Shown: one piece after another, positions 44,440 to 59,600 of the stretch
Layout of the letters: the number at the start of each line of letters is the position of its first letter
Position numbering within the stretch: the first letter of the stretch is position 1
Source of the DNA: Chrysogorgia sp. JL179-B06
Taxonomy: Eukaryota; Cnidaria; Anthozoa; Scleralcyonacea; Chrysogorgiidae
Length of the DNA stretch: 64,000 bases
Reading direction: 5' to 3'
Assembly (NCBI GenBank): GCA_035772405.1
Contig: JAYKKM010000005.1
Location: 2,801,501-2,865,500, forward strand
Translations under genes and position numbers: made by a program
Notes under the pieces: generated by a model
Seen by the model: only the letters and a program-made list of their open reading frames with translations
Told to the model about the DNA's origin: nothing
Databases searched by the model: none

Positions 44440-46600
44440 GATCTAGTCCCCGAACACATGGCTACGAACCTCCTGGTAAACGTAAGGATAAGGATGGACG
44501 GACAGTTCAGTGGCTTTGCACTGTGGATAATAATACAACTACACATCAGATGGCGGTACGTTCCAATAAGCAAAAACCGTGCTTATATTTCGCAAGCAGA
44601 ATCATCTCCACTCTGGCGGAACGGTCCCGAATGGCTCCAAGACAAAACCAGATAGCATCCGACCCAAAAACTAAAGCATAGTGAGGGAAATTATCAGCGT
44701 AGCAAAAATTAAACCAAAAATTGTTTTCCTTAAAGAGGCAGTCTACGACGCACTCTGAGAGTTGGAGTGTGGATCAAGAGGTTCATTCATAATTGCAGAA
44801 ATCTAACAAAGATCGTTGGTTCGATAACTACAGAAGAGATGAAGGAAAAACGTAAATGGTGAATCAGGAATAAGGCGAATTCAAGAAGAAGAAAGTGAGG
44901 AACCGCATTATCCAAAGATCAAGGCAGAACTGGACATGCGAATCAACGCAGAGAATTTGATAACATGCCAAGGACGGATACAAGGGGAGCATCTTTACAG
45001 ATAAATGATTGAGCAAGTTTACTGTTAAACGCTACGGGGATTTGGGCTAACGATGGCAGTAGTTCTCGCGCAGTATTGGGCGCCAAGACTACGCAGTCTA
45101 GTTAAAAGTGTCACGGTTGCTCAAGATTCCGAGCCACAGCAATGAAAAAACAAGCACCTAGTAAGCTACCAGAAGATCGTTCTATTATCGAACCAGCATT
45201 TGAAATAATAGGTACAGACTTCCCAGGACCAATCAGATACAAGCAGGCCCAATCAGATACAAGCAGGCCCAGAAGAAAGAAGGGAAAGATGCATGCTTAG
45301 CGATCTTTGCATGCAGGCTTTCTAGACTGTATATTTGGAGCTTTTGCCCAATCTAGAGACTGAATCCTTCATCTCTTAAACGTTTCATCGCCCGCCGTGG
45401 TAGACTTTTTGTGATCTATTCTGATAATGGTGGAGTAGAACATTTATTATTGCGGTGAAATGGATTCGGTAGTTACGAAAAGATGAGTGACTTCAAGGTC
45501 TTCTGGAATAGCATGATATTCGCCGAAAATTCAACTTAAGCCTATATAGCCCCATGGTGGGGAGGCAATTCACCGCCATGTACAAGACCATCGGAGCGCA
45601 TCGGAACACTTCTGCCCCGAACTCCAGGGCCGTAGCGAGGGGGGGTATTGGGGGGGGGGGGGTGTTTCACCCCCCCAACATTTTTGAAATTGAGATATTC
45701 GGAAAATCGAATTACTCGTTCGGAAAACTACGGCAACGTAGGTTAAGCGAGATTTCAGTAAGTGAACAGCAAAAAAACTCATGTTAAGTTTATAGAACTT
45801 ACAAAATAATATTCACAAGGATAACAAATCTATTTTTGTCGATTTACTGCATACGTACATCAGATAGATGACACCTTTTGGCTTTTGCTTTGCATACATG
45901 GATACATAATAAAATTTATCATTTCCGGATTTTAAACAGCCTTCACAAAACCACGGTTCCCGCAATCTGGCCAACGTAACTTTTGTACCTCTTCCACCAT
46001 TGTTATTAGCTAAAATTCGTCATTTCGATACGTGCAAAACCCTGTGGTGGTAACGCAAGAGTGAAGCCTGGGCGCTAAGTGCGCCGAATAATGTTAGGTT
46101 AGAAACTGTTGAAAACTAAATTCCTACATCTGTAAACTGTCCAAGGAAATCTCTTAAAACTGCTCCCAGAATGCGGGAAATGCAATTTCCGAGACCCTAG
46201 AATTAAAAATTTCCCGGGGGAGCATGCCCAGGGACCCCCCTAGATTGACGCGCCTTACGGCGCGTGCCTCCTCATATTCGGAAAAATAATTTGAGATTCG
46301 GAAATTTTGGACTTACACCCCCCCCCCCCCCCCCCAACTTTCACATGCTAGCTACGGCCCTGCCGAACTCAGTGAAGTGCTAATGGACATTGAAACGCTG
46401 CTCAACATCAATAGTCAGCAATTGAACGTGACAACGGCGAAGACTTTCCGCGGTGCTCTTTATTTACTCTCACATTATAAATTTGGGGAAAATCACCCAT
46501 TCAAAGGACGGCAATTCAATGTTCTTTCTCCTTTAATCTTGTTTAATAAGCCACATACCACAAGCACTCCAGCAACGATTTGAGTTTTGACAATTGGCTA
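44440..46600 (+). pseudogene. BEL/Pao retrotransposon pol fragment, decayed and interrupted
   Basis: Broken plus-strand frames match BEL/Pao pol: SPLWRNGPEWLQDKTR near 44620 (before the integrase zinc region), CQGRIQGEHLYR near 44970, QYWAPRLRSLVKSV near 45075, an integrase core remnant including IARRGRLFVIYSDNG near 45390, and APWWGGQFTAMYKTIG near 45550. After the MITE the frame resumes at ELSEVLMDIETLLNINSQQL (46370). Stops and shifts are frequent and no LTRs were seen. Confidence 0.75.
45625..46362. mobile_element. hAT-type MITE in the BEL/Pao fragment
   Basis: Ends CAGGGCCGTAGC in inverted orientation, each followed within by a long G-run (or C-run). CCGAACTC duplicates at 45617-45624 and 46363-46370. 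The interior is non-coding. Confidence 0.9.
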
Positions 46601-46613
46601 AAGTCGGAGATTA

Positions 46614-47790
<1,177 letters not shown>

Positions 47791-47791
<1 letters not shown>

Positions 47792-48350
47792 GCAAACCGA
47801 GGAATGTTTGTGAAAGTCCCGAGGGAAAGCATGAGGGCGAAGCCCGAAGGCGTCCCGAGGGACTTTCACAAACATTCCGCGGTTTGCGGGAGATTTGATC
47901 ACTATATTCTTAAAAACCATTGTATTAGTTTGTAATACCATGATGACCGAGGTGAAACTATAGTGTTTTCATTGTACAAAACTAATTGATAGTAGGAGTA
48001 TTGTGTAATACAATGCATGATCAGTGATGTATTCAACAATTTTCCATTGTAGGAAATTAATATAATTGTGTGAAATGTTTAGTGAAAAGTGAATATTAAT
48101 AAGTCGAGTAATTAACACTTTATCTTACTGTCATTAACATTGTAGTGTAATTATTTTGTTTGTTGTGTAAAACGTATTAACAAAACTCTTTGTCGTGTCT
48201 TTGAATTTTGGCTCATGAATTTTAATCAGGGAGAAATTAGAAATCTGCCCGGCTTTGCCGGGAGATTTAGAGATCTCCCCGCTAAAGCCGGGAATATCGT
48301 GATTAAACCACCCGGCGAGAACAAAAGAACCCGAGGTCATCATGGTATTA
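47791..48350 (+). repeat. ~550-bp direct repeat, copy 1
   Basis: Near-identical to 50990-51535. It differs chiefly by lacking the outer left arm of the hairpin and by a ~30-base palindromic addition near 48240-48270 (cccggctttgccggg). Confidence 0.9.
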
Positions 48351-48926
48351 CGAAGATAAACTAAAAATTTCCGACGGGCCACAATGGCGTTCCGATCGAA
48401 CGCGTCTGAAACTCGTTCCGACCGGGTAGATTTCATTTACGATCGCCAAGAGCTAAGTTCCCCGATTCTTGTTATCCTTCTCCTTTCTTCGGTTGTTTTT
48501 GTTTGACTTGATTAGACAATATTTTCCCCTCAGTACTGTGTATTTCGAGGTCGTCTTCCAACACTGCGTTCGCGTTCCGAACGCGAAAATGAATTATCCG
48601 AGCTGAAGACCGTGAACGGAGTTATTGCATGAAAGACCTGTGCAGCATTTATATCCTCTCGCGCTTGAATGCGATGAACCAACCACAATAAACCAAACAC
48701 GCCTAAATGTAAAAGCTACAGAAATTCACCCTAAAAGAGATACCGGAGTTGCATAGAAAGTAGCGAAGACTGGTGAATAGCACAATGAACAATTAAATAT
48801 TTATTTAGATTTTGCAACTATCAAATAACATTTGTTTAGTTTATGCTCTAACATGTCGTACTATTTATGTTGTATCATGTCGTATCTATTATTTCATATA
48901 TTAGTTCCTTGAGATTGTATAATGCA

Positions 48927-48930
<4 letters not shown>
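48351..48930. other. Non-coding, no gene recognised
   Basis: Short open frames without motifs. Ends in a TA array (48932-48969). Confidence 0.4.
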
Positions 48931-48969
<39 letters not shown>

Positions 48970-48972
<3 letters not shown>

Positions 48973-49304
48973 GGGTTTGCTATAACCCGGGCGATGATCG
49001 AGGATGAGCATGAAATCGTGTTGGTCAACAGTCACATTAACTGGATAACATCAAGGGAATCGAGGTATATAATCTTCAGAATTTTGTCACTTAACCATGA
49101 AATAACCGCTAACCCCAAAACAACTTAGATCCTAACCCTAACCCGCCATCTAATGCGTTTTCTAACCCTAACCCCCCGCCTTAAGTGTCTTCCTAACCCT
49201 CCCACCTCGATTCCCTTGATGTTATCCAGTTAATGTGACTGTTGACCAACAAGATTCCATGCTCGTCCTCGATCAACGCCCGAGTTATAGCAAATCCCTA
49301 TATA
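48970..49304. repeat. Foldback with a telomere-like CTAACCC patch in the loop
   Basis: Arms of about 95 bp (48972-49066 and 49205-49302) are inverted copies, sharing gtcacattaactggataaca and gggaatcgaggt. The loop carries several CCTAACCCTAACC stretches (49130-49200), matching the TTAGGG metazoan telomere unit. Probably a foldback MITE. Confidence 0.7.
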
Positions 49305-49654
49305 TCCTGCATATGGGGGAGTGTTGAGGTCTGGGTACTAATAATGACGTATAACAAAACAATATTTTAATTACCTGAACAAACAATTACCTGGCAGACT
49401 TGAACTAGTATTTATATCGAAAGTTAGCTCAGTGGTTATAGTAGACTTTCCCAAAGTCCTTTCCAGTATTTTCCCGCCGTTTGCTTTTCCTCTAGAAAGG
49501 ACTTTTCCCATTTGCAGCGCGCAAAATCTACCAGTGGATTTTTAAGCTAATATAGACAAGGTTAGACCCGTAACTTATTAACCCAGCCCTATAGGTAATT
49601 TTCGTGCCAGAATTGCTAATCAGATTTAAATCTCTGCAAGTAAAACAAATCTAC

Positions 49655-49990
49655 AAGACAAGAACAAGAGTACAAGACAAGTACAAGACAAGGACAAGAG
49701 TACAAGACAAGAACAAGAGTACAAGACAAGATAAGAACAAGAGTACAAGACAAGGACAAGAGTACAAGACAAGAACAAGAGTACAAGACAAGAACAAGAG
49801 TACAAGACAAGAACAAGAGTACAAGACAAGAACAAGAGTACAAGACAAGAACAAGAGTACAAGACAAGGACAAGAGTACAAGACAAGAACAAGAGTACAA
49901 GACAAGAACAAGAGTAAAAGATAAGAACAAGAGTACAAGACAAGGACAAGAGTACAAGACAAGAAGAAGAGTACAAGACAAGAACAACTA
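49655..49990 (+). repeat. 19-bp minisatellite
   Basis: Tandem units of ACAAGACAAGAACAAGAGT with a/g variants, about 18 copies. Long open frames on both strands here are products of the repeat, not genes. Confidence 0.92.
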
Positions 49991-50538
49991 AGACTACCTG
50001 ACAAGAGTAGTCGACTTGTGGCAAGTCTATGGTTTGAGAAGTAGACTGGTAATCAGAAGGTTACGTCCTCAACCTAGCCTTTGCCTCTATGGTGAAAGGT
50101 CTTCGAATTCATGGTCAATCAATAGTCCGATAATATTGTTTATAATTTTCTATATGTTTTACGCCTCTGATGCATAGAAAACACCAATGCTGTACTCTTG
50201 GCCGCTCTTTCACTTACTTTTATCTCCACTCCTTTTTTCTCCTCTCTTTCTTTCTGCACTCTTCTCTTTCTTCCCTCCTATTTTCACTATTTAATTCCCC
50301 CTCTTTTATCTCTTTCGTCCCTCCAGTCGTTAATTATGGATGTTTATATTTCTTAAAGATACTTTCGGAACGTTGGTTGACCGCATACAAAACCCTGGAG
50401 ATGTTTTGCACAATATTAGTGCCGATATAACAAATCAAGTAGTGAACAGAGGCAAGACAACTTTTGACTTTGAAACAATATTGTTTCGTTCAAAAACGTT
50501 TAACTTTTAAGCAGAACATTATTTTTTGTTCATTATAG

Positions 50539-50615
50539 ACAATAAAGCTGTTCGAAAGTTGTGCCAAGTTCCGAAGCCAAGTGTCCTGTATCCCTTATGT
50601 GAAGATAAAGTACAG
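50539..50615 (+). CDS. MGAT5: MGAT5-like exon a
   Basis: Acceptor cattatag, 77 bases, donor CAG|GTCAAC (weak). Encodes KLCQVPKPSVLYPLCEDKVQ, matching the cysteine-containing segment before the WxxxxW region of MGAT5. Confidence 0.75.
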
Positions 50616-53600
50616 GTCAACAAAATTATTATTTTCCTTCCGTCCGTCCGTCCGTCCGTTCGTTCGTTCGGTCGCTCGGTTGCTTGCTCGGTTGCTTGCT
50701 TGCTTCCTTTCTTCTTTTCTTCTTTTCTACCTTTCTAAATTACTTCCTCACTTCCTTCCTTACTACTGTCCTTCCTACCTTCCTTTAGCATTTACGAACA
50801 AGTGTTTATCTCCAAGTGTTTATTTTTAAATAAAACAAATATAAAAAATAAATAAATTATTATCCCACTCAGTTTAGTCCTTGTCACTCAACAAAGTGAC
50901 GTACACAGTGAAGCAGAAGTAGACATACTGTTTGTAACTTATTATAAGTAATACAATGGTTTTTAAGAATATAGTGATTAAATCTCCCGCAAACCGAGGA
51001 ATGTTTGTGAAAGTCCCGAGGGAAAGCATGAGGGCGAAGCCCGAAGGCGTCCCGAGGGACTTTCACAAACATTCCGCGGTTTGCGGGAGATTTGATCACT
51101 ATATTCTTAAAAACCAGTTTGTAGTTTTTAAAACCAGTTTTTAGTTTGTAATACCATGATGACCGAGGTGAAACTAGTGTTTTCATTGTACAAAACTAAT
51201 TTATAGTAGGAGTATTGTGTAATACAATGCATGATCAGTGATGTATTCAACAATTTTCCATTGTAGGAAATTAATATAATTGTGTGAAATGTTTAGTGAA
51301 AAGTGAATATTAATAAGTCGAGTAATTAACACTTTATCTTACTGTCATTAACATTGTAGTGTAATTATTTTGTTTGTTGTGTAAAACGTATTAACAAAAC
51401 TCTTTGTCGTGTCTTTGAATTTTGGCTCATGAATTTTAATCAGGGAGAAATTAGAGATCTCCCCGCTAAAGCCGGGAATATCGTGATTAAACCACCCGGC
51501 GAGAACAAAAGAACCCGAGGTCATCATGGTATTATTGGAAATATCATGCCTTCTCTAATAATCCATTATTTTTGTGTTCAACAGTACGTGCATGATTACT
51601 GGAAGTTCCATTGTTTTAAAGAAAATAACATAGACAGAAATGACTTATGCTCTATTCTCATTTATTTGAGCGAGGTGAGTTAAGGCTCAACTAAATAATG
51701 TAATGTCAAGATAAACTTATACAGTAAAATGTAATGAAATTAATAGTTAGTTCTATGGGGCGTCGCCAGCCCTGGGAAGGGGGGGGGGGGGGATGTTTGA
51801 TGAAAAGGATGTAATTGGGGTTGAAACTCTTCCTTTGGTTAATTGACCCCCGATAACCATTTTTCTCAAAAGCTGGCAGGAGTTGGGCAAACCAGCTACT
51901 TGTCAATTATTTGTGCCGTAGATGCGAAAAAAGTTAAATAATACTTAATATCAAATAAAACTTGTCAAAGAATATTTATTTGTGTGTTCGGGTGCAATTG
52001 CATCAGAGTTATCGAGAACGCGTTATATCCACACAACTCCTTTTCCGCTTTAATAATGTAAAATCTCTTATAAGGAACGTTATAAAATTACACAGCATTT
52101 AAAAGGGTGTTTATTTTCTCACCTTTCTAAAATGCATGTTTACAATTTCAATAATTTAACAATTTTAAATAGATTGAGACCTGGTGTCCTCGTTTACCTT
52201 GGAGAGAAACATCTTCAACCTTGAAGACAAAACAGTCAATTGTGCAAAAGGTTTGTATATTGACAAACTATTGTTGTTTGTAGGTAATCAATTTAAATTA
52301 CAAACCAAATTAAACTACATAATTCATCAATCTTTTCAACAGACTAAAGTTAGAAGTAATATTGATGATATCATAAAAAGCTATCTGAATGATATCGACT
52401 ACAAGTGGATGCACAATCGCATCAAGTCAATGGAGAAAGACTGGAAAACAGCTATTTTATCAATAAGTAAAAAAATTAATTTATCAAATCGATCCAAAAA
52501 GAAGGTACGTTCTATACAAATCGATCTTTTCCCCTGAGAAGGCCTGATTGCACATTATACATGGTACATGTACATATACAAGTACATTTTACATGTGTAA
52601 TTGTAGTTCGCATTGGAACAATATAAGTTGGGTAAGGCCAAAAAAACATAGTGAAATCAACCACAGAATTGTCTGTGACCAACTATACGTCCCAGTATTT
52701 GGCACCTTTGGCGGTTTTAATTTACTCACGCGTTGCGGCTGTGCTCGTGTCGCAATTAATTCGATTTCACTTCAATTTATTCGGTTTACGATCCATGTAA
52801 TAAGGCAGCCATAGAAGAAATGAATGATAACGACAGCGACGGGCAGATGAAAGAGCAAAAGAAAGGGAAGTGAGATTAACCAGGCGAAGGCAAAGAGACC
52901 GAGGATAATCAGCAGAATATGCCTCACATGAACAGCCACTCGGCTTTGTTTACTAATTAATGCTTGTAGGCTGATGTCGAGCCCTAGCGTATACGAATGC
53001 AGAGACAGTAATACAGATTTTTCAAATTGCTTGGTTAATCATGAAAATTTCTCATTTGGTTCTGAGGGTGATTATATAATAGAGTTGGAACACTATCCCT
53101 ATCACGTGCACTTAAAATGAATTAAACCAACAATGGTAGAACTGATGACTAGAATTCCCAATGGGTGTACTCACAAACCCGCTCGTGTCATTGGTTTCCA
53201 TTCTTAAACTCGTACTGTCTGCATTTGGTTGTACAGTATTACAATTTAAATATTGCCAAGTAGATACTGCTTAACTAGCATAATGTGTTTTTTTTCTGGC
53301 CAGGTACTTGTTTTTGTTGGAGCATTTTCCTTCTCACGTATTTTGCTTACTCGGGCCTTCTCAGGTGGGCCTCTCGGAGAATTAGTTCAATGGAGTGACG
53401 TCATCACGTCACTTCACCTGCTTGGCCATGATGTGACTTTTGCTAAAAGTGAAAAAGAAGTAAAAAGGTAAAATAAATTAAAAATTGAAAGTATAATTTG
53501 TGTTTATTTTGGATTTTTGCCATTAAGTATTTGTCTTGAAAGACTGAAAGCATGCAATCAGACGACAATTCAAAGAAATATTATGATAAAAAGGTAAAAC

Positions 53601-56600
53601 GTAAAGGTAAAACGTAATTCGAAAATATACATCAATAAATTAACATCACCTAAAATACCAATAATAACAAGAGTCACAAATTCTCATCTCAATTTTCAGT
53701 TAATTTGGAATCAATTACCAAATACGTTTGCTAATCATCCTACGAACTACACGACGGACGCAGCTCAACGTGGCCGAGTCGAAGGTTTAGTAAAGGCGCC
53801 ACAGGCTGCCACCATACGACCCATGCAGATGACCTCGGAGCACAGCGAAAGTTGGTGTTGGGGAGGGAGGAAAACCGGAGTACCCGGAGCGCGCTAACAG
53901 CACACGCCACCCGTGCTTCCCGTTATCACACACGTCTATGAGCTGGGAAAACCGGGTTCAATCCTTGGTCGAACCACCACTCATGCAGGGTCTTATAAAT
54001 AATTTAGAAGGTGCTGCCTTTGCAACAACACCAGCAAATGGTAAGACTTTCAGGTCTTAACGACCTTAAATCGTAGGCCCTTAGAATCCGTATTAGTTGG
54101 GTTTTCCGTTCACCTAAGAGTGATAAACTAAACAGTCGAGCGCTTAAAACATGAGCCTCTGGCTCGAATAAATGCAACCTTGTGACCTGCGTGATCGACA
54201 AATCATGCTCAAATGAGCATATTACCAGGGCAATGGTTAATAAAATAGTTTGAAAATAACTTTGCAATAAATATGAAATATAATCTGAAAAGTGGTGTAA
54301 CAAGGATGGATTGCAAAAGAAATTTGGCAGCGAATCATAAACAGGAATCACGATCGTAACGAAAAAGGATGGTAACTTTTACATTTAACCACAATCATTT
54401 GCGCACAGAAAGCAGTGAATCAGATATATCAGAAAAATATAAATTTGGAAAGAAGGAAGTTACTTTCTTACTTACTTAGTTCGTATTATTATGCTAAACG
54501 ATGTTTTTATTAAACACTATAATTGAGCGGGAGTTCTTTACGGCAAAATTATCCTGCCCTGCACGGTAGACCACCTAGACTGTATTTCGGCAGTATACAC
54601 CAACCTTTTAAAGTATTCAATTTGTAAACGATGTTTACCTGTTATTAGAGCTAATTTAAATGTGCAAAGCATTACAGTGGTACGGTCACCAACTTTTTCG
54701 GTATCGTCAATATTATTGTGCTATCTCGATGAAACATTTCTAGTACACTTTACACTTTAATTAGTACACTTTCTACTGTAGGTCGGAATAGTCGAAGTTT
54801 CGTTTGCTGGCGTAGTGGGTCTTTCCAGACCCAAGATAGTGAATTTACAGCTGTCCATGCAAGACCAATCCTACATTGGATGTCATATTTTGTATTGATA
54901 TAACTAAAATTATATAATTATATAATTTAAATAATAATATAAATAAAATTATATAATTATATAATTTAAATAAATTATAAAATCTGTTTGTTAAAAATTT
55001 GTTTAACATTTGTTGTTCTGCATTATAATAAAGCACATAATTAAAATGGTATACATTCTAATCTTCCACTCTAATTCATTGATTTTTAAACAGCACTTGT
55101 TCTTTGTGCTTTACTTTACTTTCACATTTAAATTGTCTTTCACTTGAAAGGATTGTGGTTATTCGACCAGATCACCATGCGTCTATCAAATCAATCAATA
55201 ATATTTTACTATACAATTAATAATGTACCTACTCAAGAGTCGAATTTTTGAGGACAAGGCTACTCGTTGGGGTAAGCCGAGAAAACAAAACGCGACAACA
55301 CGAATCGGCCGAAAACAAACCAACCGAAAATCATTGAAATTTGCATAGTTCATTCATAAAAAAATTAAGTGTTGCTTAAATTTTCTAACGTAAGATTGAG
55401 CTGTAGGCAGTATACATAACAAAGATTCAAAGAAGAAACTGGTCTAAACTATGCGCTCGTTACTCGTCATTCTGTTCACAACTTCTCTATACGTTACTCT
55501 CTCCAAGCCTGACTAAGATAACGAAGTAGCTTACCTGCACTTGTCTTTTCACTTTTCATTTTGTAAGCATCACCAAACTTGTCGCCTTTGTTAACGGTCT
55601 TTTGACCTAATACTGTAGTATCGCTGGTTGTTTTTTCTTAGCAAGCCGTATTTCGCGTTGATGGTTGGTGTTTTCTCTTTTCTTTTACGTTTGTCTCAAC
55701 TCTTGCAACATCCCAGCGTGTTTGAATCAGGCCATCCAAACCAGAGGCGTAGGAACGACGATGAAAGTGATGGGACAATCTCTGTTTTTTGAAAAGCAAG
55801 ATAAACCAGGTCCCAAACCTAACCGACTAAGAGGCACTGTGATTGCATCATTCTCGTCCCCAAAGCCCCTTCGGTGCTGGTGTGATTGTATTACTGGCCA
55901 CTGGGGTGTATACGCATTTCGAACGCCGGATCTGGAAATGAGATTGGCTTTTCAGTACTGAAATAGCAGATTTGTTCAACGAAACCGTCATTGGCGTTAA
56001 TGATTTGATTACTTGTGAATAGGTGTAATTGTAATATAGGTGTAATTAGGTGTAATTGTAATAGGTGTAATTAGGTGTAATTGTAATAGGTGTAGTTAGG
56101 TGTAATTGTAATAGGTGTAATTAGGTGTAATTGTAATAGGTGTAATTGTAATAGGTGTAGTTAGGTGTAATTGTAATAGGTGTAATTAGGTGTAATTGTA
56201 ATAGGTGTAATTAGGAGTAATTGTAATAGGTGTAATTTGGTGTAATTGTAATAGGTGTAATTAGGTGTAATTGTAATTGATGTAATTAAGTGTAATTGTA
56301 ATAGGTGTAATTAGGAGTAATTGTAATAGGTGTAATTTGGTGTAATTGTAATAGGTGTAATTAGGTGTAATTGTAATTGATGTAATTAGGTGTAATTATA
56401 ATAATTAGGTGTAATTGTAATTGATGTAATTAGGTGCAATTGTAATTGATGTAATTTGGTGTAATTGTAATAGGTGTAATTAGGTGTAATTGTAATTGAT
56501 GTAATTAGGTGTAATTGTAATTGATGTAATTAGGTGTAATTGTAATAGGTGTAATTAGGAGTAATTGTAATTGATGTAATTAGGTGTAATTGTAATAGAT

Positions 56601-59600
56601 GTAATTAGGAGTAATTGTAATTGATGTAATTAGGTGTAATTGTAATCGGTGTAATTAGGTGTAATTGTAATAGGTGTAATTAGGTTTAATTGTAATTGAT
56701 GTAATTAGGTGTAATTGTAAAAGGTGTAATTGATTACTTGTGAATATATAGGTATTTATTTAATCCAAAACGGAAATTTTACCGCTTTAAAGTTAACTGC
56801 TATTTTTCTTTCGTTATTTTATCAATCAAATAACAAATGGTATTCAGCAAATGGTATAAAAACCATGGAATATTGCTCGACTCTCGAAAATTATACCAAT
56901 TGGTATCCTTTAATAGCGTAGATGTCCAATCTCGTAATGCACGAATGCAACACTCATTCATTTTACTATTTATAAAAAATGTCTCTTACTTTCACAATAT
57001 GAATAAGTGCATAAACTTTCTCTGGTTTCTTTATTTCCTTACATTTAGATTGATCCCTCTACCAGATGGGAATGGATGTATAAACAAAAATATATCACAA
57101 CAATTCAAATTTGACTTATTGTACACAGATATTATTGGAGCTAAATTCATAGTGTCTGTTGTTGGACCGCATTCGTCTCAAATAAGGTAAATAACGACAA
57201 ATCAAATCATGAATATATATAAAATGCGAAGAAGAGTGTTTCTTCTGATATAGGTGAAAATATCAGAGGATGATGTGACCTTTTCATGTTGTACACATAG
57301 CATTTCAAACCAGTCAGTACACTGCACGAAAAAATGGATTTGCTCAAATTTGCAACTACGGAAATATGGAGCAAATTTATTGAAATGTGCATTTACTATG
57401 GTAGTAAACATGGTAAACGTCGCATTTTCTTCATATTTATTCAAACGTGAGTAAATGCGGCATTTACAAAGTTTACTCCTATGGTAAATGTAATATTTCC
57501 ATTTGCTCGATATTTGCGCATATTGTAAATTTGAGTAAATCCATGTTTCGTGCAGTGGATTAGGTAAATTAAGCTGTTAACTGATTTGTTTCTTCACTTT
57601 TTAAATTATTAACCAGAAATACGTATCCTCAATAACCCCTCGCCCGCCTTTTCTCCCCCCCCCCCCTAGAGTTTAGTTTTCCATCCATGATCCCCCGCGC
57701 GCCGTGTATTGTAGTCTGTAGATAACAAATCACAAAAGGCCATTTCGGGTAGATTGTGAACATTATCTCGGCCAATATTTAAACGTTTCCAATTCTGAAA
57801 ACAGATTTTTTTTTTTTTTTTTTTATTTCGATTTGACAAAAAAAGAAAAATTAAATTACAAACGTACAAATACCACACATAAATACTTTAAAGTGCCAGG
57901 AACCAACAACAGGGTTAAACCCCAATAACAGTGGCCCATTATAAAATATAAATAAAAATAAAATCAGCAACACTGTGATTGCTTTTGCGTATTTAGAACA
58001 GAACAATTATGACATTTTGGACATACAGTTTTCCAAGTTCTTGGATTGTCAGTATCATAAATAGTTTTTAGACAATCTTTATAGTATTTCAATAGACTAT
58101 TTTTAAACTGACTTAAAGTTTCTAATAATCGTATGGATGATGGTAGTTCATTCCAAATTCTAGCAGTTCGAATGAAATAACTAGATTGATATGTTACTGT
58201 ACGTGCTTTTGGGATATCAAACATTAAACCTGATGAAGGATTACTTCTTCTCGTTACACGTAATGGTTGTTTAACTTTTAAAAAGTCATGCAACTTTAAA
58301 GAAAGCATGCCAGATGCCAGCTTATACAAATACTACACATCCAAATATTCATGCCAATACGACATCGGTAGAAGATCTAATTTTAAGAGGCGGTCTTTGT
58401 ATGTAATAGTAGTATCATATGGTAGGCATAGAATATACTTTGTTGCTCTTCTCTGCACTGTGGAGTCCAAACTTACGAAGCATGAACTAAATGATTTCTT
58501 ACTAACGCCATGTAAAGTACTTTTCTTGTATCAACGTGATTGAACCCTGTTGTCCCTCTTCTAATGTACCCCAAAGCGTTGTTAGCCCTTTTTGAAATTG
58601 ACAAAACATGCGCGTCCCACTTCAGATCGCTTTTTATTAACACCCCAAGGTCTTTTTCACAGTTAGTTTTTTCCAAAGGTATTCCCCCAAGAGTATAAGA
58701 AAATATAGTAGGCTGAGTTTTGCGATTCACACTTACTATAGTACATTTCTTACTGTTTAAAAGCATTTTATTTTCACAACTCCATATGGATGTTCTGTCA
58801 ATGCTAGTTTGCAAGTCCATACAGTCCGATGCAGTCCTGATAGTTTTATAAATCTTAGAGTCATCGGCAAACAATACCATCTTTGCATCCGAATTCTCCA
58901 TAACGCTGTCAGGGAGATCATTGATAAACATGAGGAACAAGAGGGGTCCCAAAATCGACCCCTGAGGTACACCGGAGAGCACCGGCAAAACCCCCGAAGT
59001 TGATCCAGGGATAGTTACTTGCTGACGGCGATCAGATAGGTAATTTCCAAACCATTTCAACAAGTTACCGTCAATTCCAAAGCCACTGATTTTGTCCAAT
59101 AACAAGGAGTGGTTGACTTTGTCGAATGCTTTTGCAAAGTCAAGATATATAATATCAGTCTGTTCTGCACAATCCAAACTTCTTCCGATTTCGTCTAATA
59201 CTTGTAACAGATGGGTAGTACAAGATTTTCCTTTCAGGAAGCCATGTTGGAAGTTATGTAACTGATTGCTAATATGATTTATAACTCGATTAAAGACACA
59301 CCTTTCAAGGATTTTCCCAATATTTGACAACAAAGAAATGGGGCGATAATTTTGCACATTTGAAGCAGGACATTTCTTTAGAATTGGTACAATGTTGGCT
59401 AGTTTCCACTGTTGTGGGAAAATTCCAGTGTGCAATGATTTATTAAACAAAAGACAAAGGGATTCCGATATTTCTTGAGCACATTCCTTTAGGAGTCGAG
59501 CTGGGATTTGATCAGAACCCTGTGCCTTGGAGGGATCTATAGATAGTAACAAAGCTTCCACTTCCATTTGATCTAAAACAATTTCAGTAATTGTAGTATC

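Noticed and set aside
49430..49480. tRNA-Gly-like D and anticodon arms
   Set aside because: An A-box-like string and a TTCCCAA loop are present, but no T-arm or acceptor pairing follows.
49604..50024. Long open frames on both strands (Leu/Val/Cys-rich or Lys/Arg/Thr-rich)
   Set aside because: They arise from a 19-bp minisatellite without stops; no signal of a real protein.
56019..56735. CRISPR-like or coding repeat
   Set aside because: AT-rich contiguous units in an intron without spacers or an open frame.
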